In this document: piece by piece, positions 11,121 to 22,734 of the stretch
Position numbering within the stretch: the first letter of the stretch is position 1
How the letters are laid out: every line of letters starts with the position of its first letter
NCBI RefSeq assembly: GCF_027580225.2
Contig: NC_073353.2
Span: 31,563,501 to 31,627,500 of the forward strand
Direction of reading: 5' to 3'
Length of the DNA: 64,000 nt
DNA from: Misgurnus anguillicaudatus
Taxonomy: Eukaryota > Chordata > Actinopteri > Cypriniformes > Cobitidae
Program-made: the position numbers and the translations under genes
Notes under the pieces: model-generated
Told to the model about the DNA's origin: nothing
Databases searched by the model: none
What the model saw: only the letters and a program-made list of their open reading frames with translations

Positions 11121-12100
11121 ATAAGAGAACAACATAAAAATTTGTTTCACAAAAGAGAGAAAATATAATGCAGGTTTGGGATAATATGAGAGGGATTGCA
11201 TTAAAAAAATTGGGCGAACTATTCTTTTAAAATCACTTGAAAAGCATTAGTTCTTACACACAGATGAAAAGGATTTGACTCCATGTGTAGTAATTGTGTT
11301 TTAAACCGAGAGTTTATAAGGAATGAAACGATTCTCCAGTTTCATCATTATCGGATTACTTTCTCCACGCATGTACTGTCTTCTCTCCATAAACTGTTAT
11401 GATTAAATTAACTTACTTTTGACCTTATGAATTGTGTCCTCCATTTCCCGGAAGACATATTTAAATTATCTTTGACACCTATTAAGTGTTCTGGCACTGC
11501 AGTCATTTAAACATCTTAGAATTCAAAACCTAAATGCTTGCGTGCGGTTCCTGTCTCTGCGGAGCTCTGTGCGCTTATAAAATAAGACTGAGAATAATCG
11601 GTGAGTAAAGATCAAGGAAGGTGACCCGTGAGGATCTGTTTTCGCCGTCCGATTTCTCTTGCTTTCTTCCGACTCTCTTTTAGCTGTAAACACATCCGAC
11701 TGGGATTAAAATCAGTCATCTTTCCTCACCCGAGATAAATTACCCATCCCTGCTACTTCAGTGCTGCAGAGCGTGGGATTGCGTGATTGGCTAACCCATA
11801 ATTAGTTTTAAAGGTGTCATCATCAGTTTTCCAAATGTCCATTCGGAGCTGTTTTACTCCCTTTCAAAGCACTCCATTAATTTTAAACCTGTCTGTGGAC
11901 CCAACTTCTTTAAAAAATTATGACAATCAACAAAATGGGAAGTGGGGCGTATGTCTATTGATTATAACTTCAATTACACTGGGGACCTTTGTCAGTTGAC
12001 TCTTATTGGGAAGAAATTGGGGCTTTGACCTCGTACATAAAGTTGACTGTCTGGAAATGCAGTCATGTTGGAAAGGCCATATCGAGGCAGACTACAGATA
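11121..12100. other. No recognised feature
   Basis: AT-rich DNA with short ORFs and no supported gene, RNA or bounded repeat. Confidence 0.4.
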
Positions 12101-12108
12101 CAGTATTA

Positions 12109-12520
12109 TCAAAGAACCATTTCTGGTTCCCCAAAGAACCTTCAAGTCACAAGTTCTTGACCTATAAAGAACCTTTTTTGCAGGTTCGGTAGAAGTTAAA
12201 GGCGGGGTGCATGATCTCTGAAAGCCAATGTTGACATTTGAAATCATCTAAACAAACACGCCCCTACCCCAATAGAATCTGGACCTTCTTTTTAAAGATC
12301 CGCCCCACACATATGCAACCCAGGCAACGATGTCAGTTGGTGGACATGCCCCTTACTGCTGATTGGCTACAAGTGTATTTTGTTACCCGGCCCGACTCCC
12401 TTTTCCAAAGTGTTTTTCAAAAAATCATGCACTCCGCCTTAAAAGGTTCTTTATGGAACCACACCCCAACCAAGAACCTATACAATTTTATTTTTAAAAG
12501 TGTAAGAACTTTTTGGTATC
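12109..12520. mobile_element. AAAGAACC-type MITE, split by insertion
   Basis: Left part has AAAGAACCATTTCTGGTTCC and TATAAAGAACC; right part has AAAAGGTTCTTTATGGAACC and CCAAGAACCTATAC, a pattern familiar from fish MITEs. The halves are separated by the TAA-flanked MITE 12200-12439. Outer boundaries approximate. Confidence 0.55.
12200..12439. mobile_element. PIF/Harbinger-type MITE with TAA target duplication
   Basis: AGGCGGGGTGCATGATCTC at the left mirrors AATCATGCACTCCGCCT at the right; TAA flanks both sides (12197-12199, 12440-12442). A 3-bp TWA duplication is the PIF/Harbinger signature. Inserted within an AAAGAACC-type MITE. The ORF 12238-12579 crosses it and is spurious. Confidence 0.8.
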
Positions 12521-13147
12521 GGCCGTCTAGGTGTGTCATTACTCTACAACACATTTCCCAGTTGCATCAGACCTTATAGTTTTAGAGTTGAACCCTTCAG
12601 TTTCCGTCATGTCTGAAACTTAAGGTATGTTCACCCTATTTATGTAGTGCTTATAAGAAATTATGTTATTAATAGCCCGGCACTAGAGGCTGGATTGTGC
12701 ATTAATAAAGGTTAAAGGATCTCCTTTTGGCAGCATGAAGCTCCCTCAGTGACCAATTTTCAAGCCAGCATTTGAAAAACACACAATGCGAACATGGGAA
12801 AAAATAATAAAGCACGGCATGCCGCACAGACAAAGGGCTAATTAAAAGATGAGCGGCACAACATGGCTGACAAAAAAGCGGCATGTTTAAGTAGTTTGTG
12901 TAAACATGCCACTGAAGACTACTAGTGCAATAATCACAAGAAGGAGGAGGACTGGGGGTTAAAGAAGTTGACAGGTGGTGAGAAAGAGAGGTGCTGCAAA
13001 AAAGATATGGCAGAATACATGGAAATAGAGCGAGAGACACATGAGAGAAAATAACAGTACTAACATAACGGCACTTATGTCTTGCAGCATATATTGTTTA
13101 GGTAAATGTGAGCTGCACTGCTTTAAAGAGCTATGTTTTGGTGGTAA
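12521..13147. other. No recognised feature
   Basis: Nothing supportable beyond short chance ORFs on the minus strand. Confidence 0.4.
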
Positions 13148-13375
13148 TGACCAGCCTGATCCCACAAGAAATCCTACGTATTTTAGGAGGTAGCTAATTC
13201 ATAAGAATTCATACCAGAGAGTCGTACCAATACGTACAATTATCATAAAAAACAATAACGAAACCCACCCCTAAACCTTAACGTCACAGGGGCAAAAGCA
13301 AATCGTAAAAATATGTACAAATGACCTACCTGATAAAATACGTTCAAATTGCCCTGGGATGACGTTGTATTGACA
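13148..13375. repeat. Dispersed repeat fragment (CCTACGTATTTTA type)
   Basis: CAAGAAATCCTACGTATTTT, several CATAAGAATTCATA/CGTACAA motifs and AACCCACCCCTAAACCTTAA form a recognisable fish MITE interior. No convincing inverted ends. Confidence 0.45.
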
Positions 13376-13639
13376 CAACACTATTGTAATGACACAGATC
13401 AAAATATGGACAGTTTAAAAGTGCCACAAGTTTTGTTTTGGGAACACATGACTCTACAACCAATTGGTGGTTATTGTACGGTGTACATTTTAGGACATCC
13501 TCAGACCTCAGCGTCAGTACTCAGCATCAGATAAAACGGCATCGTGCCTCAGACTTAAAAGCATCAGTTTTTAGAAAAACATGGTCAGGACTAAAGTATC
13601 GCACATTAGGCAAAACGACCTCGGATTGATGCTACATAC

Positions 13640-13908
13640 ACAGCAAACGCAGGGCATCGCGTTACTCGCTCTAGATTACTCGCGGAATTTAACTTCGTGT
13701 CATGCAAATTTTTGGCTCGAGTTGAAAATTTTCAACTTGGGCGAAGACGCGTTTGAGGTGAATAGCGGGTGTTTTTGCGGCAAAGACGCCGACCATATAG
13801 TGTCATTCACATCATCCCACGCGAGGACGCATCTGATCGCGTCTTTGCATTGACTTTGTTTGTATTTTCCCGCGCGAATTGTTGAACCCGCGTCTGGTGT
13901 GAACCCAC
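13640..13908. mobile_element. MITE-like insertion in satellite (GGTTCACACCAGACGCG end)
   Basis: Non-satellite sequence lies between satellite units. The right end, read on the minus strand, is GTGGGTTCACACCAGACGCG, similar to the end of the repeat at 19395-19785. The left end is diverged, so the left boundary is approximate. CG-rich (GACGC motifs). Confidence 0.5.
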
Positions 13909-14082
13909 AGTAACAGGCATCAGGTGAAACGGCCTTGGACAAAAAGGGATCAGGTCTCACTCAATCAGACATCGGGCAAAATGGCCTCGGACTAAATGGC
14001 ATCAGACGAAACGGCATCAGGTTTCATACAACAAGTCATCTGGCAAAAAGGCCCTGGACAAAATGACATCAGGTCTCACGCA

Positions 14083-14741
14083 GGGCCTGTTTACACGAGA
14101 ACGATCGAGGGTGAAAACTTAAAAATATTTTATCGGATGTGCCTTTCGTTTACACGGCAACAGCGTTTTGGGGGCTTAAAAACGCAAAAAAGTGAAACCA
14201 CCCTTCAGAGTGGAAATCTTAAAAACGATCTACCGTCGCATTCTCGTCTAAAGAGTAAAAACGAAAAGTCTGCTCACGGTGGCTCTCGTCGCATACTTAT
14301 TTACGTCACAGGCATGCGCCTGTTCAGGAAAATAACAACAAACATGTCGGATTATTTCCATACGTCGGACCTTCAAGTTGCCATAGCAGCTCTGATAAAT
14401 ATACAAGTCTTTCCAGCAGTTGTACGAAATATTCCCAGCTAGTATTACTGATCAGAGAAGGCGCCAATTCATCGGAGGCAAACCAGACGGCTTTGGACGA
14501 GACCTGGGAGAACCAGGGAGAAGGTTGTACGCAGGCACACGGACTTGGTGTTGTTGTGTGTCAGTGCTTCACATTGCCACCTAGCCACCTGGAGTGCATA
14601 CTACATCGAATATCACAAACTTTTGCGTCACCATATGCATGCAGATTTCCCCCTCAAAACGCTCGTATTAACGCGGAATAAAAAGTGATAACGCAACGCC
14701 CCTTTTGCGGTTTCTTTTCAGATCGTTTCCATGTAAACTTA
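14083..14741. mobile_element. MITE inserted in satellite (GCCTGTTTACACGAGAACGA ends)
   Basis: The left end AGGGCCTGTTTACACGAGAA and the reverse complement of the right end AGGCTAAGTTTACATGGAAA agree, both followed by CGATC. Satellite units resume directly on each side. A clean target duplication was not visible. The ORFs at 13996-14681 span it and are not genes. Confidence 0.65.
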
Positions 14742-14827
14742 GCCTCAATCAGACATCGGGCAAAACGGCCTCGTGCTAAACGCCATCAGGTCTCACTCAG
14801 ACATCGGGCAAAATGGCCTCGGACTAA

Positions 14828-15403
14828 ATGGCATCAGACGAAACAGCATCAGATTTCGTACAACAAGGCATCGTACAAAACGGCATCAGGTCTCACTCAA
14901 TCAGATATCGGGCAAAACGGCCTCGGACTAAGCAGCATCAGGTCTTGACAATAAGGCATCGGACAAAACGGCATCAGGTGTCAATCAATCAGACATCGGG
15001 CAAAATAGCCTCGGACTAAATGGCATCAGACGAAACAGCATCAGATTTCGTACAACAAGGCATCGTACAAAACGGCATCAGGTCTCACTCAATCAGATAT
15101 CGGGCAAAACGGCCTCGGACTAAGCAGCATCAGGTCTTGACAATAAGGCATCGGACAAAACGGCATCAGGTGTCAATCAATCAGACATCGGGCAAAATAG
15201 CCTCGGACTAAATGGCATCAGACGAAACAGCATCAGATTTCGTACAACAAGGCATCGTACAAAACGGCATCAGGTCTCACTCAATCAGATATCGGGCAAA
15301 ACGGCCTCGGACTAAGCAGCATCAGGTCTTGACAATAAGGCATCGGACAAAACGGCATCAGGTGTCAATCAATCAGACATCGGGCAAAATAGCCTCGGAC
15401 TAA
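14828..15403 (+). repeat. Three copies of a 192-bp higher-order repeat
   Basis: Copies 14828-15019, 15020-15211 and 15212-15403 give identical translations in the frame of their ATG and appear identical in sequence, implying very recent amplification, gene conversion, or an assembly artefact. The fourth copy matches only for its first 40 or so bases and then diverges. Confidence 0.95.
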
Positions 15404-15620
15404 ATGGCATCAGACGAAACAGCATCAGATTTCGTACAACAAGGCATCGGACTAAACGGCATCAGGTCTCACTCATTCAGACATTGGGAAAAACGGCCTT
15501 GGACAAAATGGCATCAGACGAAACGGCATCAGGTCTCGCACAACAAGGTATCAGACAAAACGGCATCAGACAAAAATAGTCTCAGACTTCATCGGATCAG
15601 CATCAGATGATTTTACACGT

Positions 15621-16640
15621 GGCCCCGCCCATTCACATGACGTCACTATTGCAAACTTACTAGAGATCAATAAAAACTTATGAGGGCACTTTTGTTTCTT
15701 TAATTGTGTATTTAATTGTAGCCACTTTGTAAAATACATCTGAATTCCAGTGAGATCAGGTTGTAAGATGACAAATGTACACACAAAACAAAACACGTCA
15801 TTAAGTCATTAAACACATACAGCTGTGCAACACATACAAACAGACACACTCAATACTAGCCTGACTTTCTTGTGCAAGTTTAATAAAAAGTTTTTTTAAG
15901 TGATGAGCAGGTAGTTTTTAATCTCCTGTATTTAAATTCAAAATGTGCCTGTCTGTTTTCAAGTGTGTATGTGTGTTTGTGTATATGTGTTTAAGTCTGG
16001 CTTCTGTCCGTCACACTTCAGTACCCATTCAGCAAGGCTCAGGGTGACAGAATACCAATAGGGAACTTAGACAGGAGAAGGACAATCGGGCCACAGTGAA
16101 ACCACACTGGACGCTGACAGAAAGAGAATTAGAGGCAGGTGTGCCATAACACAACACTACAATATATTCAACAATTTTACTTAAAATCTCAGAGGGTGTT
16201 GGGTTCAGCTGACAAAAAGGTTTGAAAACTCCTTTTCTAGATTAACTCTTAATTTGTTCGGCTAAAGAAAGGAAGTCATATACACCTGGCATCGAATTTG
16301 ACTATGTGTGTCTCTCCAAACAATCCCAGTGCAGAATATATGGTTGTGTTATACTACAAAACATCCTCTCCAGTATACAGAATGAATACCTGTAATTATT
16401 AATCTTATTTCTATTTTAACATATTAAGTATTAAGTGTTACCAGAGATGTACAAATAAATGAGTGTACAGAAAAAACTGAAATATGACAGAAAATCGGCA
16501 CAATATTAATTCATAAAAAGTTGTCCAAATCATTCTGATTATAAACTATTATTATAGTTATTTTCAGTTTATTAAAGTTAGTGTGCCAAGCAACTAGTAA
16601 CTGAACATATTTTAGTTTTATTAAAAGTGAGACCTTGATC
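15621..16640. other. No recognised feature
   Basis: AT-rich DNA; no exon, RNA gene or bounded repeat identified. Confidence 0.4.
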
Positions 16641-16659
16641 CGCCTTAAAAGCATTTGTT

Positions 16660-16995
16660 TGGAAAAATTTCCTCCCGCGACACCGCTACTTGGCGATCTA
16701 GTGCACTGATCTGATCTCAGGTGTTGGGCCTTTGGGGAGTGAAACGGTGAGCCAGAACATAAGGCAACACATGACCTTGTTCTGACGGGCTGGGCTGTAC
16801 TTGGCATGGAGCACAGGGCACCAGATGGGCTTGGTAATGTGCTTGGCGTGAGGGCATAGCGAGACCTATGTGCACTTTTCCATCAGGTGAGACCTGGAGA
16901 CCTTTGGAGGTCTGGGATGGGGGTCCAAATTCATTAACAACACAGTGTGGTGGCCACAATAGGGAAGAGGGGGCATCACCCCCACCCAAAAGACA
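16660..16995 (-). other. GC-richer island with minus-strand ORFs, unidentified
   Basis: Composition is markedly less AT-rich than its surroundings and two minus-strand frames stay open (90 codons, 16717-16989; 82 codons, 16866-17114). No domain is recognisable. Overlapping open frames in a GC-richer patch are as likely to be a decayed retroelement or UTR piece as a gene. Confidence 0.25.
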
Positions 16996-17554
16996 TTATT
17001 TGTCCTCTGTTGTGACCTACAAGCATGAATCATACAATTGAGACATATGTAGAATAAAAGCAAAAATGTTGTCCTTCGTGTATTTTCCAGAACAAATTTC
17101 AATTTAATATCCACTTAAAGCTTTTCAAGGCCCTTTCTGTTTATTAGTTGCTGGAACAGATGAACAGAACAGTTTATTATAGAACAGCATTTAGAAAATC
17201 CCTGAAACAGACATAAAACGTCTAGACATGAAATCAGGTTAAGGATGTTGCTGTATGCCACTTAACCAAAAGACATTTTAGTAAGCAGGTTCATAGAAAA
17301 TAATTGCTGTATTTAATTTAAGCTTCAACTTTTGCCTCAGATGTTGCTTAATAAAAAAAAAAATGAGACACATACTTTTTTATATATTTAAAATGGTTTA
17401 TATACGTTATATACCTATAGGTCTTATATTTATATATCAAAAGCTCAGATGGAAAACCCGCTAAGTGTGTCTTGCATGATTTCTTGCAAGGATTTTTTTT
17501 GGATTCTGGCTAAAACCAGTATTTCTGAGTGCGAGATTAAGCAGATTTGATGCG

Positions 17555-17700
17555 AAAGTATTTGTCCCCGGTTTAATCCCTGGCTAGGTCAGGTGGCCTT
17601 TATGTGTGGAGTTTGGATGTTCTCCCGCTGTCAGGGTGGGTTCATCCCGGGTACTCCGGTTTCCTCCCACAGGTAAAAAACAAGCAGGTTAGATGCATTG
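17555..17700 (+). repeat. SINE fragment, V-SINE/DANA-like core
   Basis: GTGTGGAGTTTGGATGTTCT, then CGGGTACTCCGGTTTCCTCC and CACAGGT, matches the strongly conserved central block I know from vertebrate V-SINEs (DANA in zebrafish). No tRNA-like A and B box promoter could be delimited upstream, so it is a 5'-truncated fragment. Confidence 0.65.
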
Positions 17701-17817
17701 GAGATGCCAAACGTATGTATAGATTAACTTCTGATAGGATCCACTATTCAGTTGAATAACTTGGCTTTCCAGATTAAATGTCTGCTCTTCAGCTTGGATT
17801 TTGTGAAATTATTTTCT

Positions 17818-18690
17818 ATGAAGGTAATTTAGTGCCTAAAAGATTTGCATGCACAGGATAAAATTTCTAAGAATATACTTAACATTGCAAGCGTAAAATA
17901 AATTTGCATGTGCAAAAACAGTTTTGTAAAGGTGTAAATCAAGTTGCAAGCATAAGAAAACAAGTTTTGCAACATTCTACTGTTAATGGTAAGTGTAATT
18001 CATGTCTTGTAAAACTGAAACTTCATATTTACACTAAATAAGTATGAACTGTATGCATCTGACCTCAGTTTTTCCGCTCTTACACTTTTGGCACGGTTTT
18101 TGCGCTGAAATACTGGCAAAAGCATTGCAAGTCTTCAAACAGTGGTGTGCAATGAAAAGCACACGTTCATGAACGGCAAATATGAATTAATCGCGCAGAA
18201 TCTGTCTCTGTGTGTAAAATAAACCAGTTGTAAATGACTTGTTGCATAAGAAGGGAAAACTATTTCCTGAAATAACCCGACATCTACTGGTCCCTCTGCC
18301 CTTGCAGTTTTGTCACGATTCTCTCACTGATTTGAGTTTGCAAGCGCGGGTGGGAAGGCGGGGCTATGAAATGAGGCTCCTGATGACTCATTGTTTTCAC
18401 TTTTCTGATTGGTTCAATATAACGCCAGGACTTTTCTCAACCACTTGACCGTAGCCTGCCTGTAGTCTTGCTTACTAGAAGACTGCTGCTAGTTTTTACT
18501 TAAAACTTTCGTTTATACATTACAGTAAAACAATGTTGCAAAACGTGTTTTCTTACGCTTGCAACTTGATTTACATCTTTACAAAACTGTTTTTGCACAT
18601 GCAAATTTATTTTACGCTTGCAATGTCAAGTACATTGTTACAAATTTTATCCTGCGCATGCAAATCTTTTAGGCGCTAAATTACCTTCAT
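17818..18690. mobile_element. Transposon with about 180-bp terminal inverted repeats
   Basis: Bases 17818-17995 and 18515-18690 are inverted copies at high identity, both starting ATGAAGGTAATTTAG and including AAGATTTGCATGC and TTGCAAGCGTAA. The flanks TATTTTCT (17810-17817) and AATTTTCT (18691-18698) match at 7 of 8 bases, suggesting an 8-bp target duplication. The 520-bp interior has no transposase. Long TIRs with such a duplication fit a non-autonomous hAT or MULE-like element; superfamily undecided. Confidence 0.8.
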
Positions 18691-18698
18691 AATTTTCT

Positions 18699-18815
18699 AA
18701 ATAATGCGACGGGTAGTCCATTGTGACTTATATATGCTTTTTCATCTTTATGGCGCATTTTTGATTGACTTATACTCTGCAGCGACTTATAGTCCGGAAA
18801 ATACAGTACACATTT
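18699..18815 (+). repeat. hAT-like end fragment (CGACTTATAGTCCGGAAAA)
   Basis: GCGACTTATAGTCCGGAAAA followed by TACAGTA is a well-known vertebrate DNA-transposon end. Only this end is visible. Confidence 0.5.
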
Positions 18816-18921
18816 TTTTAAACTCTTAAGTAACTTTAAATATCGATTTGAAATATTTAATTAGCTCATTTTAATGAATGCAGATCTTCCACGAGCAAAA
18901 CCTGTTTATTTTAGGCTTTAT

Positions 18922-19236
18922 AGCAACACTAAAGAGTTTTTGCTCTTTGCTCCCCCTACAGGTTAGAAGCGTAATTGTTCATTACCACTGTCGTTAATAC
19001 TGCAGCATAGCTGGCTCTGATTGGATTGTAGGTCTGCTGTAAAGTACGTTTTTGTAGTTTTCACTCGAACTACAGGACCACTACCCGACGGTTGGAAACT
19101 TCTTTAGTGCGGTTTTGGCCGATAGAGGGCTGCAAAGCGAATGTGAAAGTGCCATTCAGCCTGTTTTGAGTGGATGAACCACTGAAACGTTTTTGGAAAC
19201 GTTATTTTAAGGTAAAAAAACCTCTTTGGTGTTGCT
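18922..19236 (+). mobile_element. TTAA-type MITE, copy 1 (315 bp)
   Basis: Ends AGCAACACTAAAGAG and CTCTTTGGTGTTGCT. Right flank is TTAA (19237-19240); left flank TTAT has one change. Its entire length matches, in inverted orientation, the 315-bp element at 43296-43610, which has perfect TTAA on both sides. Confidence 0.88.
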
Positions 19237-19394
19237 TTAAGATAAGACATTTAAATGTCACAAACACACTATTTGGTTTAATCATTTGTTAAAGTAATGT
19301 CATATATGTTATTCAAAGACATATTTATATTTAGTTTTTGTGTCAAAAGTGATTTTCCCGTCAAAGTAATTTGCAGCTTTCGGGTTTTCGTGTG

Positions 19395-19785
19395 TTTTTA
19401 CTGTGGGCTCACACCAGCCACGTTTGAGGCGTCAAAATCGCATCTACGCGCCTAATTTGCCGCTTGTACAGTTTGGGTTTACTCGCTTCATTCACGCGTG
19501 AAAGACGCACATGAAAGCCGCGCATGAAATTGTAGTCATCAAGACATTCACACGGAAATTCTTTTGCGATTCCGCTCGCTTCCTGTAATCACGTCACTGC
19601 TAGAGCAAGCTCCTGATTGGTTAACGCGGCGCATTCTTCCGCCAAAGTTCACATTTTTCAACTCGCGAATGAGGCGGAATCGCGTCTACCTCCAGACGAG
19701 CATCAATGTGTCGTCACATTGACTTAACATTGAAATCACTCGCGCTTGATGCCTCTACCGTGGCTGATGTGAATGCAGCATTAGT
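19395..19785. mobile_element. MITE with GCTCACACCAGCCACG termini
   Basis: Left GTGGGCTCACACCAGCCACG and right CCGTGGCTGATGTGAATGCA are inverted. Interior is CG-rich with GACGC and CGCGTGAAAGACGC. Distantly like the insertion at 13640-13908. Confidence 0.6.
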
Positions 19786-21470
19786 TTGTGTGGTTGTTAT
19801 CTGGGAATAAAAAACGGCAAATGTCGCGAGAATCAAACATTCCAAAGAGCCGTGTATTAATTTTTTTATTTTTTTATTTGACCTTTATTTAACCAGGAAA
19901 AAATCTCTCTGAGATTTAAAATCTGTTTCACAGGAGAGTCCTGAATATATAAACGTTCTCTCTCTCTCTCTCGCTCTCTGTGATGCTGTCATTATCTTAA
20001 CTTCCCTTCAATTAAGGTGAAACACATTAAAAGTGTGAAAGTTCTTAAATCAAACTATCAAATCCAATGTAAACGTACCTGCTGTCACGAAATCGTCCTT
20101 TTCATTATGCGACATTAGACGGAGGCACAACCAGAGCTTAATTCTCATTTGCCAGGAGATTAATTTACTCTCAAACAGCTTCGAGCTTCAGCTTTGAGCA
20201 GCATTTCCACAAATTTCTTTTTTTACACAAACGCTGGCCTCTGTTCCATTTAAGGTCTTTTTTCTCACTTTGTTTGTCTTTCTCTCCAAGTTCTTCATTG
20301 CCTCTGACCTGGCCTCAACAATTGTTTACAGATTCACAGTGAGGTCTGGCCTTCCTCAGGCCACAGTAAATAAAACACACCTGTCTGCTTTTTAAAACAC
20401 AGCCCGGCTCGCTGGTGTCTGTTAGGTGTTGGTCTAGCGAATCAATATTGCAGGTTGTGTTTGGCGCCAGGGGCTCGTGTGTGGACGGGGGTGTACGTGC
20501 CTTTTCTCTGAGGCTGGTCTGGCATCGCAGCGAAAATGAGAAGTCTAAACCTCTGTGGCAGACATGATAAGAATTTTAGCATAAGCCTTTTGGGAAAAAT
20601 AATGATTAACTGTTTTTGCCTGTCATCAAACTCCCGCAGAAAAAAATATATGTGTACATATCCATAGGCATCTATTGTCATGCACAAGGATTATATTTAA
20701 TATTAAATATGCCTATGTGCCAGTTGATTTTTACATATTGCTGATTTATTGTTTTACATTGAACGATTTAGTTCATGACTGCAATATTCATTTCAAAACC
20801 CTGATGTCAAACAAGAGTTAAGGTCACAAAAGTTTCTCTGGACCAATGCTGATGCTCACATGCCTAGAAAGTAAATATAGCAAACAAATAAACAATGCTT
20901 CTCTTCAGAAATAAGAAAAATAACAGAAGGGATTTATTTATTTAAGATTTTTTTTGCTTGAGGTGGCACGTCTGGCGCATCTGTTCTTACGCTTGTTTAA
21001 CTTAAAACACTATGCCCAGTGTGTTTGTGTGTTACAGAGCAACTGCCCTCTCAGCACACGACTAGCCTGGACTGCTCATGCAAAAGCCAGAAATAAAGAG
21101 AAAGATACAAGACAATGGTGAGATGAGGGCAGACAGGTACATCGGAACGAAAAGAAAACAAACCTGAAGTGGAAAACATACACTTTAGCTTCATATTTTA
21201 AGTACAAATGAAGCACTAATCTGCAATTTTGCACGTTGTGAATTTAAAAGATCAACTTCGATAAAAATAAATATGGCTAGTTCATCAAAAAAGAAACATT
21301 TCGTATTCTTTTATTTCAACCCCAAATATAACGCAGGGTCATAATGGCATGGGGTGAATTTATTTTCGGTTCTAATATTCCTTTAAGCTGTAGCCTGTCA
21401 ATCATTGATTCACATCCAGTTTCTTAGGGTATTATATTGCCCTTGCATATGTCAGTTTATTTCCACTGTA
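19786..21470. other. No recognised feature
   Basis: AT-rich with a short TC run near 19958-19978; no gene or bounded repeat identified. Confidence 0.4.
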
Positions 21471-21473
21471 AAG

Positions 21474-21660
21474 GCCGGATCACACAGAAGTCATTATGCC
21501 TTTTTTAATTGTTTTCTATGGACAGTGAGCGTTATGCCCGATGTTTATGCGTGCCGAACTCCTCGTGTTTCTGCAACCTGCCGCGCCATACAGTTTTGCA
21601 GCAGCGCGCTAAGCACCTGATCACACCAAACGTGCTTTAAACGCTTAAAATTGCGAAGCA
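21474..21660 (+). repeat. Fragment of the CACACCAAACG-type MITE
   Basis: GATCACACCAAACGTGCTTT followed by AAACGCTT recalls the left end of 8258-8787 (CAGTCACACCAAAAGCGCTT). The element appears rearranged with the following foldbacks. Confidence 0.4.
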
Positions 21661-21744
21661 GATAGCACTGCGTTCTTGATACTTTGGTTTGCTTATAAAG
21701 GTAAACACCACCGTTTTCAATATTTTACTATGTTCTTACCTCAG

Positions 21745-22090
21745 CTTAGATGAATTAATACACACCTATATCTTTTTTCATTGCGTGCACTTTTAATCTT
21801 TATACAGCGCTTCTTGAATGTGTTAGCATTTAGCCTAGCCCCATTCATTCCTATGGCTCCAAACAAAAGTTTTATTTTGTGCCACTATACTTACTCATGT
21901 AACTACTCATGTAACAGTCTTTAAATAGGGAAAACATGGAAGTGTTTGGTGGCTTCTAAATTCATCCCTGTTTGGATCCTAAGGAATAAATGGGGCTAGG
22001 CTAAATGCTAATACATTCACGAGGCGCTGTACAAAGTTTAAAAGTGCACGCATTGAATAAAGATAAGTATGTATTAATTTGTCAGTTGTT
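21745..22090. mobile_element. Foldback MITE (GCATTTAGCCTAGCCCCATT)
   Basis: Arms of roughly 110 bp pair with each other: GCATTTAGCCTAGCCCCATT at 21827-21846 is matched by AATGGGGCTAGGCTAAATGC at 21990-22009. Palindromic over most of its length and AT-rich; no coding. Confidence 0.75.
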
Positions 22091-22091
22091 C

Positions 22092-22400
22092 CAAGCAACT
22101 TTTGTCACAACAATATAAGGCTCGCCTTATTCGATTGGACAATGGAAAAAACATGAATGACTTTGGGCGGCAAAAACGCGAGCCTTTTCAACGTTTTCTG
22201 CTTAATCCACACCTTAAGTTGAAAAAAGTTAACTCTGAGCAGAAAAGCGTCCGACGTCATTCGCATATTTTCCATTGTCCAATTGAATGAGGGAGAGGCG
22301 GGCCTTATGTTGCTTGGAAATAGCTGGAGACTGCACTCACTCACTGTCTCCTGTGTGTTTGTGCACCTCTCACCCTTGATCAAGGTCAAATAACTCTCTC
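22092..22400. repeat. Inverted pair of 8258-8787-family segments
   Basis: TTCGATTGGACAATGGAAAA at about 22130 and its mirror TTTTCCATTGTCCAATTGAA at about 22268 both match the middle of the element at 8258-8787, so this is a head-to-head remnant of that family. A poly-A run at 22400-22418 follows. Confidence 0.6.
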
Positions 22401-22734
22401 AAAAAAAAAAAAAAAAAAACGCAGCGCACTGCTTTAACCATCAAAAAAGTCCCTTCTATTTTCTTATATATTTTTGCTTTAGTTATGCATCTGTGCACCC
22501 ACAGCGTACAGTAAGCGGTCCGTAAAAGCTTCTTCACACAACCACAAGGCTTGTCAGGCTTTCTGTGCACGCTTGGGCATAACAGATGGCTGCCTGTGGT
22601 AAATACGGCTAACTTGACCTGACGGAATAGCACAACATCCGATCCAAGTCATTATCATCTCCAGTTAATTGCAGAGGACTCGATGAAACAGCAAGACCAC
22701 ATGTGATTATATTAAGATTAAATAGTTAAACCAC

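Larger units (their letters stand above)
13498..15620. repeat. Complex tandem satellite built on GGCATCAG/CGGACTAAA motifs
   Basis: Short units such as AAAACGGCATCAGGTCTCAC, CAATCAGACATCGGGCAAAA and GGCCTCGGACTAAA repeat irregularly across the region. Between 14828 and 15403 they are organised as three back-to-back copies of exactly 192 bp, followed by a diverged fourth (from 15404). Two unrelated insertions (about 13640-13908 and 14083-14741) split the older left part. Because 192 is divisible by three, each copy shows the same 63-codon open frame, but every frame has a stop per unit, so it is not a repeat protein. Composition is richer in CG than the neighbourhood. Confidence 0.9.

Noticed and set aside
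13996..14442. 148-codon open frame
   Set aside because: It starts in satellite units and continues into the MITE inserted there; no domain, and the frame depends on repeat sequence.
14828..15610. Series of 63-68-codon ORFs with identical sequence, suggesting a repeat protein
   Set aside because: Each unit ends in a stop, all frames are closed at least once per 192 bp, and the pattern is fully explained by the tandem DNA repeat.
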